From positions 3,782,001 to 3,846,000 of the forward strand of contig NZ_CP098604.1 of the NCBI RefSeq assembly GCF_024499015.1: a stretch of 64,000 nt of DNA, written 5' to 3'. This DNA comes from Xanthomonas hortorum pv. pelargonii (lineage in GTDB: Bacteria > Pseudomonadota > Gammaproteobacteria > Xanthomonadales > Xanthomonadaceae). The position numbers were made by a program, and so were the translations under genes. Numbering within the stretch: the stretch's first letter is position 1; each line of letters begins with the position of its first letter. The notes under the pieces are model-generated. The model did not search any database. It was not told the origin of the DNA and saw only the letters and a list, made by a program, of their open reading frames with translations. Shown in pieces: positions 54,101-62,002 of this stretch.

Positions 54101-54782
54101 CGAGCAGCAAGCGCAAGGAGTTGCACCACAGAACGGTGCGCCATCGGCTGTTCCATTGCAGGCAGAGCAGCAAGAGGCGGTGCGAGCGCCGTCGCCGGCA
54201 ATTCCAACGCAAAGCGAAGTGCCGGCGCAGATCGTATTGCCGGAGCGCCAACCCGCTGCCTATGCGTCGTCGCCAGGTTTTGGTGGGACAACTGCCCGCT
54301 CTAACGCACACGAACACGATGAGGATCGGGTTGAGCAAGCAAGGCCCCTCCAAGATGCCGCTCAGCAGGCGTTTCCCTCTGATCATCGGGATTACGCGTT
54401 GTTCTCTGCCATCCAGGCGCGGCTCCCTAAGGGCACATCCGATGAGAAGACGGCTGAGGTATTGCATGCCGTCAAAGAGTCAGGGATCGAACGCGCGGAT
54501 GAACTCCGCAAGGTGACCATCCAAGATGATGTCGCCTTTGTCTTTGGCAAAACGCCCGGCTTTCACTCGGAAACCTCGCTCAATACGCCATCGCCTGGCA
54601 TCAATGACACCTTGCAGAAGACGGAAGCACTGGATCAGCAACGGGCGCAGGAGATAGTGCAGTTCCAGCGGGAGCGCGAAGAGATCGACAAGAATCCAAC
54701 AGGTCCCGTGATGACGATGGCCGCTCGCTCTCAACAGCAGGCGATGTCAGACACGTCAAGTGGTGATGGGGGCGGTGGCTAA
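51099..54782 (+). CDS. Large type IV secretion effector with XVIPCD-like C-terminus
   Basis: This protein of about 1227 residues has an N-terminal domain (1-260) with no motif I recognise (FYTALADIYEISPRELIEG, GPATEWLYHPTQGP). A Gly/Ala-rich possibly membrane-inserting part follows (about 285-370), then a long Gln/Ala/Pro-rich middle with two WxxD/GQW-like repeats. A peptidoglycan-binding domain spans about 905-978 (LRLGDRGQEVEFLQYRLQQV, HYGPETEHAVRQFQQDQGLP). The C-terminal 130 residues (DHRDYALFSAIQARLP, GIERADELRKVTIQDDVAFV, Gln-rich end) match the XVIPCD recognised by VirD4. The GTG at 51099 has GAGGGG upstream. The N-terminal domain is the presumed toxin. Confidence 0.85.
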   Translation: MNGSISAQDAIDRIRQNPGDYQTPESLRSLAAQVDANASGKVTVLYSGPAAKDIWSTDVIGSMIDSGEDIRVIDKSQASKFLNSREFYTALADIYEISPRELIEGSHRGPATEWLYHPTQGPWADASGRFADATVGEVHAIVGDAQPSRVFGEIEVPRILANPNVTSIEGLPREALVGVKDRLGQQAAFELIVARAREHEGMLRIPATDDALRENKVLRLDNREYFRGTAIEGTSRALDQSTLPLSQRMKPPTEHAQAGQQRWDEWQGRNIQTTPEPEIPGLRRAGMTAGLAGLGVAATAYDASQTGERVGTLLAQDNLTAARSEALHFAARGAGGWAGGAAAAAIVGTTGAGPVALVVADGYLFSAAADKAATLWDNRQIYAQTDKQGVSWEFNGSQWLRQEKADLPNDGVDRPQKQAMFALPEKARELNYHASGEATEQALGKVQPSNPYVQPSSEADAAHLYARDWRHDPASGQWSRMVADDVDRNDRPIWTVDPASPERNAALDQQAAQVVDANIARGPAAIAATYQAAHQRNGWDDFGPVPAAVQTALNPDSLQASDGRQYQRDTQGQWRHDGVAAEGNVPLELNATREHLQPALEQHAQALAQMPARQTPTPQQQDQANTEATYAAYGVAPNAQTAGAIQLAVQRTREANGIDAATSSLALERDATGQYSVDSPIQHLSRDADGAVRVAATTSADEIHQAIGEVQLLRQEQPPSAGAPDLRIDAQSPQERDAYEQALREANRQGVSTQEAQQVASFAATTVTAPHVDETQAPQAAIDAQRDRDAARIPDGPAVAETATPATVVMPASASAPLQEDVRPVAKPAEPKSEPVPQREPQETQAPEVAAPPTAGAVQPKAEAVAPASASASAPSVGSPSSALTSREETPTQATVPTPPSSHEVEGLRLGDRGQEVEFLQYRLQQVDARGPNGQAVPQDGHYGPETEHAVRQFQQDQGLPATGVAGQDLDAALSQAQSARRDALKSAAPASANGPVEQGSEQQAQGVAPQNGAPSAVPLQAEQQEAVRAPSPAIPTQSEVPAQIVLPERQPAAYASSPGFGGTTARSNAHEHDEDRVEQARPLQDAAQQAFPSDHRDYALFSAIQARLPKGTSDEKTAEVLHAVKESGIERADELRKVTIQDDVAFVFGKTPGFHSETSLNTPSPGINDTLQKTEALDQQRAQEIVQFQREREEIDKNPTGPVMTMAARSQQQAMSDTSSGDGGGG

Positions 54783-55085
54783 TGTGGTGGAAGCCTAGGA
54801 TTGGCGTGATAACGATTGGGAGCAGCACGTGCTCTAAGTTGATGTTGACGCGTTTTGCGCGCTATCCGCCTTGTTCCTACTCCGCAATGTGCGGCTGCGC
54901 TTTGCGCAACGCACCTTCGCTTGACGCAAACCTTGGTTGCTGAAAAAGAAATAGCGTGGGGCTTGCAACCTTAGGTTTGGCGCCAATGCCAACGCCAGAT
55001 CAACAAAATGCAAATGTAATTTTAATGTCTGCGCGGGTAGCCTCAACTCACGCAAGTGTGCAGTAGATCTCGAAGTGTAGGTGCT
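54783..55085. other. Gene-free stretch before the HlyD gene
   Basis: About 300 bases between the effector and the exporter operon. It should hold the exporter promoter. No hairpin or repeat was recognised. Confidence 0.35.
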
Positions 55086-56384
55086 ATGGATAGCGAGTTA
55101 GGTCAGACGGATGACGCAGAACAACCGCTCTTTCGCAAGCGAAAGGGGCCGGAGACAACTTCCACACTCGGCGACCTAAAAGATGCGTTTCCCTCGTCCA
55201 TCCGGATCTGGATTGGCTGTGGCTGTGTGCTTTTCCTCTTGCTGGCCACGTTTGTTCTGACCGCGTCCTACTCCAAGCGGGAGCACGTGTCGGGCCAGAT
55301 CATTTCGACGCATGGGCGAGTGGACATCCGAAGTGGAACGCCTGGCCTCATCCTGTCAACGACGTTAAAGCCCAACGCCTTGGTCAAAAAGGGCCAAGTG
55401 CTCGCGGAGTTGTCAGCCGACATCACCGACGAAGCGGGTCGCTCTTTGTCCGATGAGACGATCAAGCGTGCGCTCACCCGATCAGAAGAGCTGACCAAGG
55501 AGCAATTGCAGACGCATGACTTTTCCGGCCAGCGCGAACGGGAACTGACGCGTCAAGTCGAAGAAACGAGCGGCGCGATGCAGGAAGTCGCTCGCAAGAT
55601 CTCAATCTTGGAAAAGAAATACGCCAAGAACAAAGAATTGTTGAAGACCATTGAGCCGCTGCTTGCTGAGAAGTATGTGTCCAAATACACCTACCTCACT
55701 TACGAAAATGCTCTCTTGGATGCAGAGGCGCAGATCCAGGATGCACGCGCGCAGCAGTCCACACTTCGCAATCAACGTGCCGCATTGCTGGGTGAAATCA
55801 CCGAGATAAAGACAACCGCCAGCAGACAAGCGAGTGAAATCGAGCGCGAGAAATCCACGATCGAAGATCAAGTGGCCAGAGCCAAGTCCGACCGGCTGCA
55901 AACCATCACCTCACCCTTGAGCGGCACCGTTGCAGCGATCTATGCATCCCAAGGTCAGCGTATCGGCACCGACTCGATCATCGCGTCCATCACGCCAAGC
56001 GAGTCGGTGTTCGAAGCTGAAATTCTCATTCCTTCAAGAGCCATCGGACATGTGACGGTCGGCACCGAGGTGCTGCTCAACATCGCCGCATTCCCGAAAG
56101 CAAAATATGGCGCCATCCAGGGGCGCATCGCATCGCTGTCGACGCAAACGAGTCCCCTCGGTGAGTTGGAGCGCCGCTATGGTCGCCAGTCGCCCACCGA
56201 GCCGGTTTACACCGCCAAGGTGGCTTTGCCTTCTCAAACCATCGGCGTCGCCCAAGAAGCGAAGTCCTTCCTGCCGGGGATGGAAGTGGATGCGGAACTG
56301 ATCTTGGAAGGCCGCAAGATCTGGGAGTGGATGTTTGACCCCTTCCAAACCATGAGTTCACGCTTGACGGGTGAAAAGCGATGA
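55086..56384 (+). CDS. HlyD-family membrane fusion protein of the peptide/protein exporter
   Basis: This 432-residue periplasmic adaptor has a cytoplasmic N-terminus, one transmembrane helix (residues about 42-62), a lipoyl-like half (VSGQIISTHGRVDIRSG), a long coiled-coil hairpin (about 120-270: KEQLQTHDF..., KISILEKKYAKNKELL, EIEREKSTIEDQVARAK) and the second barrel/lipoyl half (SPLSGTVAAIYASQGQRIG, FLPGMEVDAELI). It is of the CvaA/MchE type used for microcin export. The ATG at 55086 is preferred over 55056. It overlaps the ABC transporter gene by 4 bases (ATGA). An outer-membrane TolC partner would come from the chromosome. Confidence 0.88.
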   Translation: MDSELGQTDDAEQPLFRKRKGPETTSTLGDLKDAFPSSIRIWIGCGCVLFLLLATFVLTASYSKREHVSGQIISTHGRVDIRSGTPGLILSTTLKPNALVKKGQVLAELSADITDEAGRSLSDETIKRALTRSEELTKEQLQTHDFSGQRERELTRQVEETSGAMQEVARKISILEKKYAKNKELLKTIEPLLAEKYVSKYTYLTYENALLDAEAQIQDARAQQSTLRNQRAALLGEITEIKTTASRQASEIEREKSTIEDQVARAKSDRLQTITSPLSGTVAAIYASQGQRIGTDSIIASITPSESVFEAEILIPSRAIGHVTVGTEVLLNIAAFPKAKYGAIQGRIASLSTQTSPLGELERRYGRQSPTEPVYTAKVALPSQTIGVAQEAKSFLPGMEVDAELILEGRKIWEWMFDPFQTMSSRLTGEKR

Positions 56385-58597
56385 AGGACGTCTTGACACC
56401 ATCAGCCAATGGCGATGCCGAGACGGATCGCTCTGCTGAACCAAGCCTGGTGTTCTCCTCGAAGCGCCGTGTGCCGCATATCCGTCAGACGGAGTCGAGT
56501 GAGTGCGGCCTGGCCTGCATTGCGATGCTGCTCTCCTACTACGGCCATGAAACGAGCCTCGGGGAGCTTCGCAACCGCTTTACGGTGTCGACCAGTGGGG
56601 CAACGCTCGCTTCGCTGATTGAAATCGCTGATGCCAATGGGCTCACAACGCGTCCGCTTCGCTTGGAACTTTACGAACTGCCCAAGCTGTCGCTGCCTTG
56701 CATGGTCCACCTGCACCACGGGCACTTTGTCGTGTTGACGGCTGTGCGGGGCGGGCATGTGCACATCAGCGATCCCGCAACAGGCGTCAAGAAGATCAAG
56801 CTCGACGAGTTCGATGAACTCTTTAGCGGCATTGCGTTGGAAGCGCATCCAGGCCCGGCCTTCAAGAAGATCAAGAGTGTGCCATCGGTATCGCTTCGCG
56901 ATCTGGCAGGCTCGCTTCGGTCCCTGGTGCCCGCGTTCTGGGTTGTTGGCATCTTGGCGCTCTTCTTGGAAGGTTGTGCGCTGATTGTGCCGCAGTATCT
57001 GCGACTGACTATGGATCAGGTGCTCAGCGTCAAGGACGATGGTCTGGTCACCACATTGGCGATCGGCTTTTCGATCGTGCTCCTGGTCCAGCTCGTCTTG
57101 ACCGTTGCCAGGAAGTGGACCTTGCTGTGGATCTCTTCGACCACTGGCTTACGGTGGAGCAGCAACTTGTTCCGTCACCTCGTGTCGCTACCCCAGTCAT
57201 ATTTTGTGAAACGGCACACCGGGGATATTTCAAGCCGCTTCCAGTCGATCTACTCCATCCAGCAGTCACTCACGACGAAGATGATGGAAGCGGTCATCGA
57301 TGGGGTGATGTCTTTCCTCATGTTGTTGCTCTTGATGAGCTACGACGCGCCGCTTGCCTTCGCCTTGTTGGCTTTCACCATTGCCTATGTGGGTTCGCGC
57401 TACGCCTACTACGCCAAGCTCAAAGAAGCCAACCTCGATCAGATCAACATTGATGCACGCCGGCAAAGCTTGCTCTACGAAACGGTCCGAAGCATCCAGC
57501 CCATCAAGCTGTTCAACAAGTCAGCGCTCTGGGCGTCGCGCTTCACGAACTACAGCGCGAAAGCCACCAATGCGACCATCGGGGCCGAGCGTATCCGCAT
57601 TGGGTTCGACTCTGTCCAGCTTCTCATTCAGGGCCTGTGCCGCATTTTCGTAATCTGGGAAGGCACCCGGCTGGTGCTCAGTGGGGATATGACGGTCGGG
57701 GTGTTGACGGTCTTTTTGATCTACGCGACCCAGTTCAGCCAACGCAGCATCAATCTGGCCGACTACTTGATGCAGCTCCGGCTGCTTCGCTTACACACCG
57801 AGCGCATTTCAGACATCACGCACAGCGAGCCTGAGTCGTTTCTGCATGGCAACGGCGCGCTGCAGGATGCTGCGCCCGCTATTGCCATTGCCAACGGCTA
57901 CTTCCGCTACTCGTCTACGGACAAGTGGATCATGAGCGCTTTGCAGCTCAGGGCCCCGGCAGGCCAAGTGATTGCAATTGTCGGGAACTCAGGCGTGGGT
58001 AAGACCACACTCATCCGCGTTCTGGCGGGGCTTGAAGATCTTCAAGTTGGGGACTTCTTAGTCAATGGAGAGGATCTGCGCAAAGTCGGTAAGTCGAGCT
58101 ACCGGAGCAAGGTCAGCATCGTCATGCAGGGAGACAATCTGTTGTCCGGGACGTTGTCGGAAAACATCTCCATGTTCGATGAGCACATTGACCAGGAACG
58201 CCTCGTGCAGGCTGCGAAATTGGCATGCATCCACGACGATATTCAGCGCATGCCAATGGGCTTCAACACCAGAGTCGGCGACTTGGGAAACACGCTGTCA
58301 GGCGGTCAAAAACAACGGATCTTCTTGGCCAGAGCCTTTTACAGGCGCACCAAGTTGTTGTTGATGGATGAGCCAACGACTGGGGTTGATGAGCAGATGG
58401 GCATACAGCTGATGAAGAACATCAGGAGCATTGGCGCGACCACAGTCATCGTGACGCACGACAAGAACATCTCTCGGATGTGCGATATGCACTATCTCTT
58501 TGTGGACGGGATGCTAAGGCCTTTGATCAAAGAGCAGCCCAGCAAATTTGAACAGGACGAGGCCGGGGAAACGGCTGAGAAGTCCAGTCAACAATGA
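56381..58597 (+). CDS. C39-peptidase ABC exporter (PCAT, CvaB/MchF type)
   Basis: A 738-residue bifunctional exporter. The C39 peptidase domain (residues 30-150) has Gln36, catalytic Cys42 in SSECGLACIAM, His115 in HHGHFVVL and Asp131 in SDPATG. It cuts double-glycine-type leaders. The transmembrane domain (about 160-460) and the ABC domain follow, with Walker A GNSGVGKTT, signature LSGGQKQRI, Walker B LLLMDEPTTGVD and switch VIVTHDKN. It is complete and catalytically intact. The next genes encode a leader-bearing metalloprotease and a periplasmic protein, so the exporter probably matures and secretes the former. Confidence 0.92.
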   Translation: MKDVLTPSANGDAETDRSAEPSLVFSSKRRVPHIRQTESSECGLACIAMLLSYYGHETSLGELRNRFTVSTSGATLASLIEIADANGLTTRPLRLELYELPKLSLPCMVHLHHGHFVVLTAVRGGHVHISDPATGVKKIKLDEFDELFSGIALEAHPGPAFKKIKSVPSVSLRDLAGSLRSLVPAFWVVGILALFLEGCALIVPQYLRLTMDQVLSVKDDGLVTTLAIGFSIVLLVQLVLTVARKWTLLWISSTTGLRWSSNLFRHLVSLPQSYFVKRHTGDISSRFQSIYSIQQSLTTKMMEAVIDGVMSFLMLLLLMSYDAPLAFALLAFTIAYVGSRYAYYAKLKEANLDQINIDARRQSLLYETVRSIQPIKLFNKSALWASRFTNYSAKATNATIGAERIRIGFDSVQLLIQGLCRIFVIWEGTRLVLSGDMTVGVLTVFLIYATQFSQRSINLADYLMQLRLLRLHTERISDITHSEPESFLHGNGALQDAAPAIAIANGYFRYSSTDKWIMSALQLRAPAGQVIAIVGNSGVGKTTLIRVLAGLEDLQVGDFLVNGEDLRKVGKSSYRSKVSIVMQGDNLLSGTLSENISMFDEHIDQERLVQAAKLACIHDDIQRMPMGFNTRVGDLGNTLSGGQKQRIFLARAFYRRTKLLLMDEPTTGVDEQMGIQLMKNIRSIGATTVIVTHDKNISRMCDMHYLFVDGMLRPLIKEQPSKFEQDEAGETAEKSSQQ

Positions 58598-58641
58598 GGA
58601 GTTACAACGCTTATCAAAATAAGTTCAAAGGAAAAAGAGAT

Positions 58642-58704
58642 ATGGAACATTCAATAGAAAAAACGATCAGGAAAAAAATCTACTCACAGGATGGAGCGCT
58701 GTAA
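58642..58704 (+). CDS. 20-residue frame translationally linked to the zincin toxin
   Basis: The ATG at 58642, after AAGGAAAAAGAG (an excellent ribosome site), opens 20 codons (MEHSIEKTIRKKIYSQDGAL). Its TAA overlaps the ATG of the zincin gene (TAATG, 58702-58706). The peptide is basic. It may act only to couple translation, or be a small functional peptide. The toxin gene itself has only GGATGGAGCG upstream. Confidence 0.4.
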   Translation: MEHSIEKTIRKKIYSQDGAL

Positions 58705-59516
58705 TGAGAGAATTGACAAACGAAGAGCTGTTCCTAGTGGCAGGTGCAGCGGCCGCTGCGGACGTCGATCCAAGCGAGCCGCCCACTGAGATTCCACCAA
58801 TTGTGGTTAACCCGCCTACGAGTCCACCTCCGAGTCCGCCTCCGACTATTCCTCCTTCACCGCCAGTTGAGCAGCCGGGGCCGATCACGCCTCCCGGCAC
58901 TGGCGGCGGCGGACTTCCGAATCCCACAGACAAAAATACGACGACGGATCTAGGCGCAGAGGTCGACGTCATAGTTAACAAGTCAGCAACCCTGGAAGGG
59001 TTGGTTCAGTTAGCGCAAGCGAAGGGCTTTCAAATAGAGACCTCTGACACGTATTCTCGTACAGAGTATGCTGCCACTGGCGGAGGGACGGTTTATATTA
59101 AAACCTATGCTAGTCCGAGCGATACCGCAGCACAATTGACGCATGAGCTGGGACATACGCTTTTTGATGGGGAGTGGAATACGGTCGCAGATCGAGCGTC
59201 AGCAATCAATATGGGCTTGGCTACTGAAGGCGAAGCAACAATCTATTCCATTGCTGTTCAAAGAGAGCTTACTGCGCAGGGTGTAAGTTTCAATATCCCA
59301 GCAGCTCCTGCCAATGTGGCGTCTTATAATGCAACATATGACGCGTATCAGGCTGGTCAAATAAACTGGGATGCTGCCTCAGCGCAAATCGGCGAGTCTT
59401 TCAGGAATGGTGAGCGAATTGATGTAAACGGGACGCCCGCCAATGCCGCTGATGACATTACTTATGAGCAATATTATGGGAGTTACTGGGATAGTAAGCA
59501 TCCCCCAGCGGGCTGA
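58704..59516 (+). CDS. Double-glycine-type leader fused to zincin metalloprotease (candidate bacteriocin)
   Basis: This 270-residue protein begins MRELTNEELFLVAGA, closely like class II microcin leaders (Met-Arg-x-Leu-Thr...Glu-Leu...Val-x-Gly-Gly), with Gly-Ala at the cut site. A Pro-rich linker (residues about 22-70) follows, then a globular domain with THELGHTLFDG (HExxH, near 154) and the downstream Glu in TEGEATIYS (near 176), the zinc site of zincin peptidases. The C39 exporter two genes upstream should remove the leader. The cargo is far larger than typical microcins. The gene is AT-richer than the exporter genes. The following gene encodes a probable periplasmic immunity protein. Confidence 0.8.
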   Translation: MRELTNEELFLVAGAAAAADVDPSEPPTEIPPIVVNPPTSPPPSPPPTIPPSPPVEQPGPITPPGTGGGGLPNPTDKNTTTDLGAEVDVIVNKSATLEGLVQLAQAKGFQIETSDTYSRTEYAATGGGTVYIKTYASPSDTAAQLTHELGHTLFDGEWNTVADRASAINMGLATEGEATIYSIAVQRELTAQGVSFNIPAAPANVASYNATYDAYQAGQINWDAASAQIGESFRNGERIDVNGTPANAADDITYEQYYGSYWDSKHPPAG

Positions 59517-59556
59517 TGGCATTTGTAAAGATCTTTAATTCCCGAGGGCAATTGGT

Positions 59557-60081
59557 ATGTCTATAAAAATTAAGCTGGCGTTTTTTGTGGTTCTATTTTT
59601 GGTGGTGAGTGCGGGCGCGCACGCTGAGAACAAAGATTCCGAACTAATTTTGGATGAAGTGATTGGTAGAATCTTTGACCCTAATAAGCCAGTAAACTAT
59701 GAGACCTTTCGCGAAATTGGGCTTAGTGATTTCCATCAGGTGAGTTCAAGTCGATCTTTGAATATTGCTTTTCGCTCAAATGCGTTCAAGACGCGGGATC
59801 AGTATGGGATCTCTTTTATTGAGTTCAGGGTCCCGCCTGAGCTCGATAAAGGAGTGAATTTTATGTATATGGAGCTAGCTCCCGGGCGCTGTTATGAAGT
59901 GTCTAAGATCAAGCAAAAATTTGCGCTCACTCCATATGTCTTGCCCCCAAATCCCCATGAGCCAATCGCCAACGTTAGTAAGGATGTCTTCTATAAAACT
60001 AATCTTGGTGAAACGTCAGTGTATATAAAGGCGAGTTCGAAGGGCGAGTGCTTACTGGGGCTCACGAGAAGTCGAAACTGA
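59557..60081 (+). CDS. Periplasmic protein, candidate immunity to the zincin
   Basis: This 174-residue protein has a clear signal peptide (MSIKIKLAFFVVLFLVVSAGAHA, cleavage near residue 23). It then has a beta-rich body with two Cys (Cys in PGRCYEV and GECLLG) that could pair. I do not recognise the family. It lies 40 bases after the zincin gene and before a strong terminator, so it is co-transcribed. A periplasmic immunity protein implies that the metalloprotease acts in the periplasm of target cells. This role is inferred from position and location. Confidence 0.6.
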   Translation: MSIKIKLAFFVVLFLVVSAGAHAENKDSELILDEVIGRIFDPNKPVNYETFREIGLSDFHQVSSSRSLNIAFRSNAFKTRDQYGISFIEFRVPPELDKGVNFMYMELAPGRCYEVSKIKQKFALTPYVLPPNPHEPIANVSKDVFYKTNLGETSVYIKASSKGECLLGLTRSRN

Positions 60082-60093
60082 TGAGGCTTGCCG

Positions 60094-60127
60094 GCGCTAG
60101 CCAATTAGAAATTTAATTGGCTAGCGC
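60094..60127 (+). terminator. Terminator after the zincin-immunity operon
   Basis: A 13-bp perfect stem (GCGCTAGCCAATT with its complement) closes an 8-base loop, 13 bases after the stop codon. It lies before the convergent permease gene and may act in both directions. Confidence 0.75.
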
Positions 60128-60230
60128 TAAGGTGGATAGACATTGGGATCGGTGTGAAATAAATGAGCGCAGGCACTAGATGTCCGTAAGTAGCAGAGAC
60201 AGTCATTGCAAAGCAGTAGCGTGATGGCAC

Positions 60231-61517
60231 TTACGGCTCGGGTCGCTCCTTCAAGTTGTTCCGAATGATGAGCGAGTAGACGAGGAGGGCAGGCATGCAC
60301 GTCAGGCAGATGCCAATGAAGAAAGTGACATAGCCTTGGCTTTGTCCATAGAGCGTGGTGAGATAGGCCACTGCAAGGCCTGAAAAGCCGGCAAGCACCC
60401 TACCGAAGATGGAGTAGAAGCTGGTTAGCCATGCGTAGTGCTCACCTGCTCGTCCAAGCGTGACCAGCTTTGACATATAAGCAACCAATGCGATGCCGGT
60501 ATAGCTACTGGCAAGGTTTTGAAGAATAACGCTAGCCCAAAGCAGTTCAGCAGACTGCTCGTTCGACGAAAGCAATGCAAGAACGAGGAGGGCAAGGACT
60601 TGGAGAGCTGCGCCAACAAGGATGGTCGTGCTCAAGGACATGCGCTTCAAGCTTGTGCCTGCAGCCAAAATTCCGAGGAAGGCTGCTGGGATGCCAAGCC
60701 AGATATGGAGGGATCCGACCACGCTCTTTCCAATGCCAAGGGCATAGAAGAAAGGATTGATCATGGGACCCAGAAGAATATCCGGTAGGCGATAGCAGCC
60801 GATGAAGACGACCACCGCGATCCATCCTTGGAGCGTGGAGGGTCGAAGGGATATCAGCGGGGACCCTTGCTTCTTCGCACTCGCGCGATCTGGGGTGAGA
60901 ACCCTATCGGGATGAGATCGCAGAAAGAGCGTTCCGCAGATGGGCACCAACATCAGGGGCAGCAGAAGTGCATAAGCAACTTGCCAGGACAGCCGCGCTG
61001 CGAGCAAGAACACCAGTCCATCGCTCAGCAGCAGAGCAACGCGGTAGCCAAATTGATAGGCTGTGAGGAGCTTGGCTGGCTGCTGGTGCACTGCCTCTTG
61101 TTCGATCCGAAACGCATCGACTGAGGCATCCAGCGTCGCACCGCCAAACGCGGCTGCGATGCAGCTCAGTGCAATGAGCGGAAGGCTCCCGGAGACGACG
61201 CTCAGGACAAGGCCCAGGAGAGAGAGGGCGACCATGATCGAAGACAAGACAATCCAGCCTTGACGGTGCGACATGGTGCTTCCAACGACCGGCGCACGAC
61301 ATTGGTCGAGATGGCGGGCCCATAGGAATTTGAGGGAGTAGGGAAGTGCGGTCCAAGCCAAGGCACCGATGACTGCGATCGAAAGCGACTTTTCGCTGAG
61401 CCAATAGCCTAAGGTGCTGCCGATCAGCGGATAAGGCAAACCAGAACCGAAGCCCAGGAACAAAAATCCAGTCCAGGCCTTGGTCGGCCTTGATGTCACT
61501 TCCTGCATGGGCTGCAA
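60231..61517 (-). CDS. AmpG-like major facilitator permease
   Basis: A 428-residue protein with about 12 transmembrane segments. The start GFGSGLPYPLIGSTLGYWLS and LPYSLKFLWARHLDQ is typical of AmpG/PAT-family permeases, which import muropeptides or related compounds. A cytoplasmic loop (HPDRVLTPDRASAKKQG) separates the two halves. It lies downstream of the HlyC-like and SelO-like genes in the same direction, with 53 bases between it and the HlyC-like gene, and is probably co-transcribed. Substrate unknown. Here it may import or export a precursor, or help self-protection. Confidence 0.8.
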   Translation of the reverse strand: MQPMQEVTSRPTKAWTGFLFLGFGSGLPYPLIGSTLGYWLSEKSLSIAVIGALAWTALPYSLKFLWARHLDQCRAPVVGSTMSHRQGWIVLSSIMVALSLLGLVLSVVSGSLPLIALSCIAAAFGGATLDASVDAFRIEQEAVHQQPAKLLTAYQFGYRVALLLSDGLVFLLAARLSWQVAYALLLPLMLVPICGTLFLRSHPDRVLTPDRASAKKQGSPLISLRPSTLQGWIAVVVFIGCYRLPDILLGPMINPFFYALGIGKSVVGSLHIWLGIPAAFLGILAAGTSLKRMSLSTTILVGAALQVLALLVLALLSSNEQSAELLWASVILQNLASSYTGIALVAYMSKLVTLGRAGEHYAWLTSFYSIFGRVLAGFSGLAVAYLTTLYGQSQGYVTFFIGICLTCMPALLVYSLIIRNNLKERPEP

Positions 61518-61570
61518 CTGCCTTGTCGCTTCGGTTCGTCCATTCGTATCAAGGAAGCAACGTGTCTTCC

Positions 61571-62002
61571 TCAGCCATCTTTGCGAAGTCTGTGAGTCTT
61601 GGTTCCCAGCATAGCGCCGGTCTTATCTCGCACCAAGCGATGCGCTTGCTTGAAGTGAGGGCGCAAGCGGTCCCGGAGTGCTCTCGCCAGGCGTCGGTGG
61701 TGCCCTGGAATAGCCACGAAATCCAGAACCCAGAGTTGATCACCTTCGTTCCAGTCGCTAATCGGCAAGAACGGGGGATCTTGCAGAACCAAATGACTGG
61801 CGGTTTCACGCGTCAGATAAGCCCATAAGGCGTAGCCGGTCCAGACCCCGTCTTCGTCTTCAATCGTGACGAGCTGGCCTAGGCGAATCGCCGGCCATAG
61901 CCATACATAGGCAGCTGCGATACTGAACCTCTTACGGTCAGTCTTGAACAGGAGTTGCATTGCCAGGCCAAGCGCCTGCGCATCAACGGCATTAGGTTGC
62001 AT
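61571..62002 (-). CDS. HlyC-like lysine acyltransferase (toxin-activating family)
   Basis: This 143-residue protein has the length and motifs of the HlyC/RTX toxin acyltransferase family: a His-free start, GYALWAYLTRETASHL, DWNEGDQLWVLDFVAIPG (the family's W..D..aPfG segment) and a basic C-terminus. HlyC acylates lysines of RTX toxins. The related MceI acts with MceJ in the post-translational modification of microcin E492. The ATG overlaps the stop region of the SelO-like gene, so the two are translationally coupled, which suggests a complex. Confidence 0.78.
   Translation of the reverse strand: MQPNAVDAQALGLAMQLLFKTDRKRFSIAAAYVWLWPAIRLGQLVTIEDEDGVWTGYALWAYLTRETASHLVLQDPPFLPISDWNEGDQLWVLDFVAIPGHHRRLARALRDRLRPHFKQAHRLVRDKTGAMLGTKTHRLRKDG

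Noticed and set aside
52068..54467. Several long antisense frames in the effector gene
   Set aside because: They result from the GC-rich, Gln/Ala-rich codons of the effector. None has a recognisable domain.
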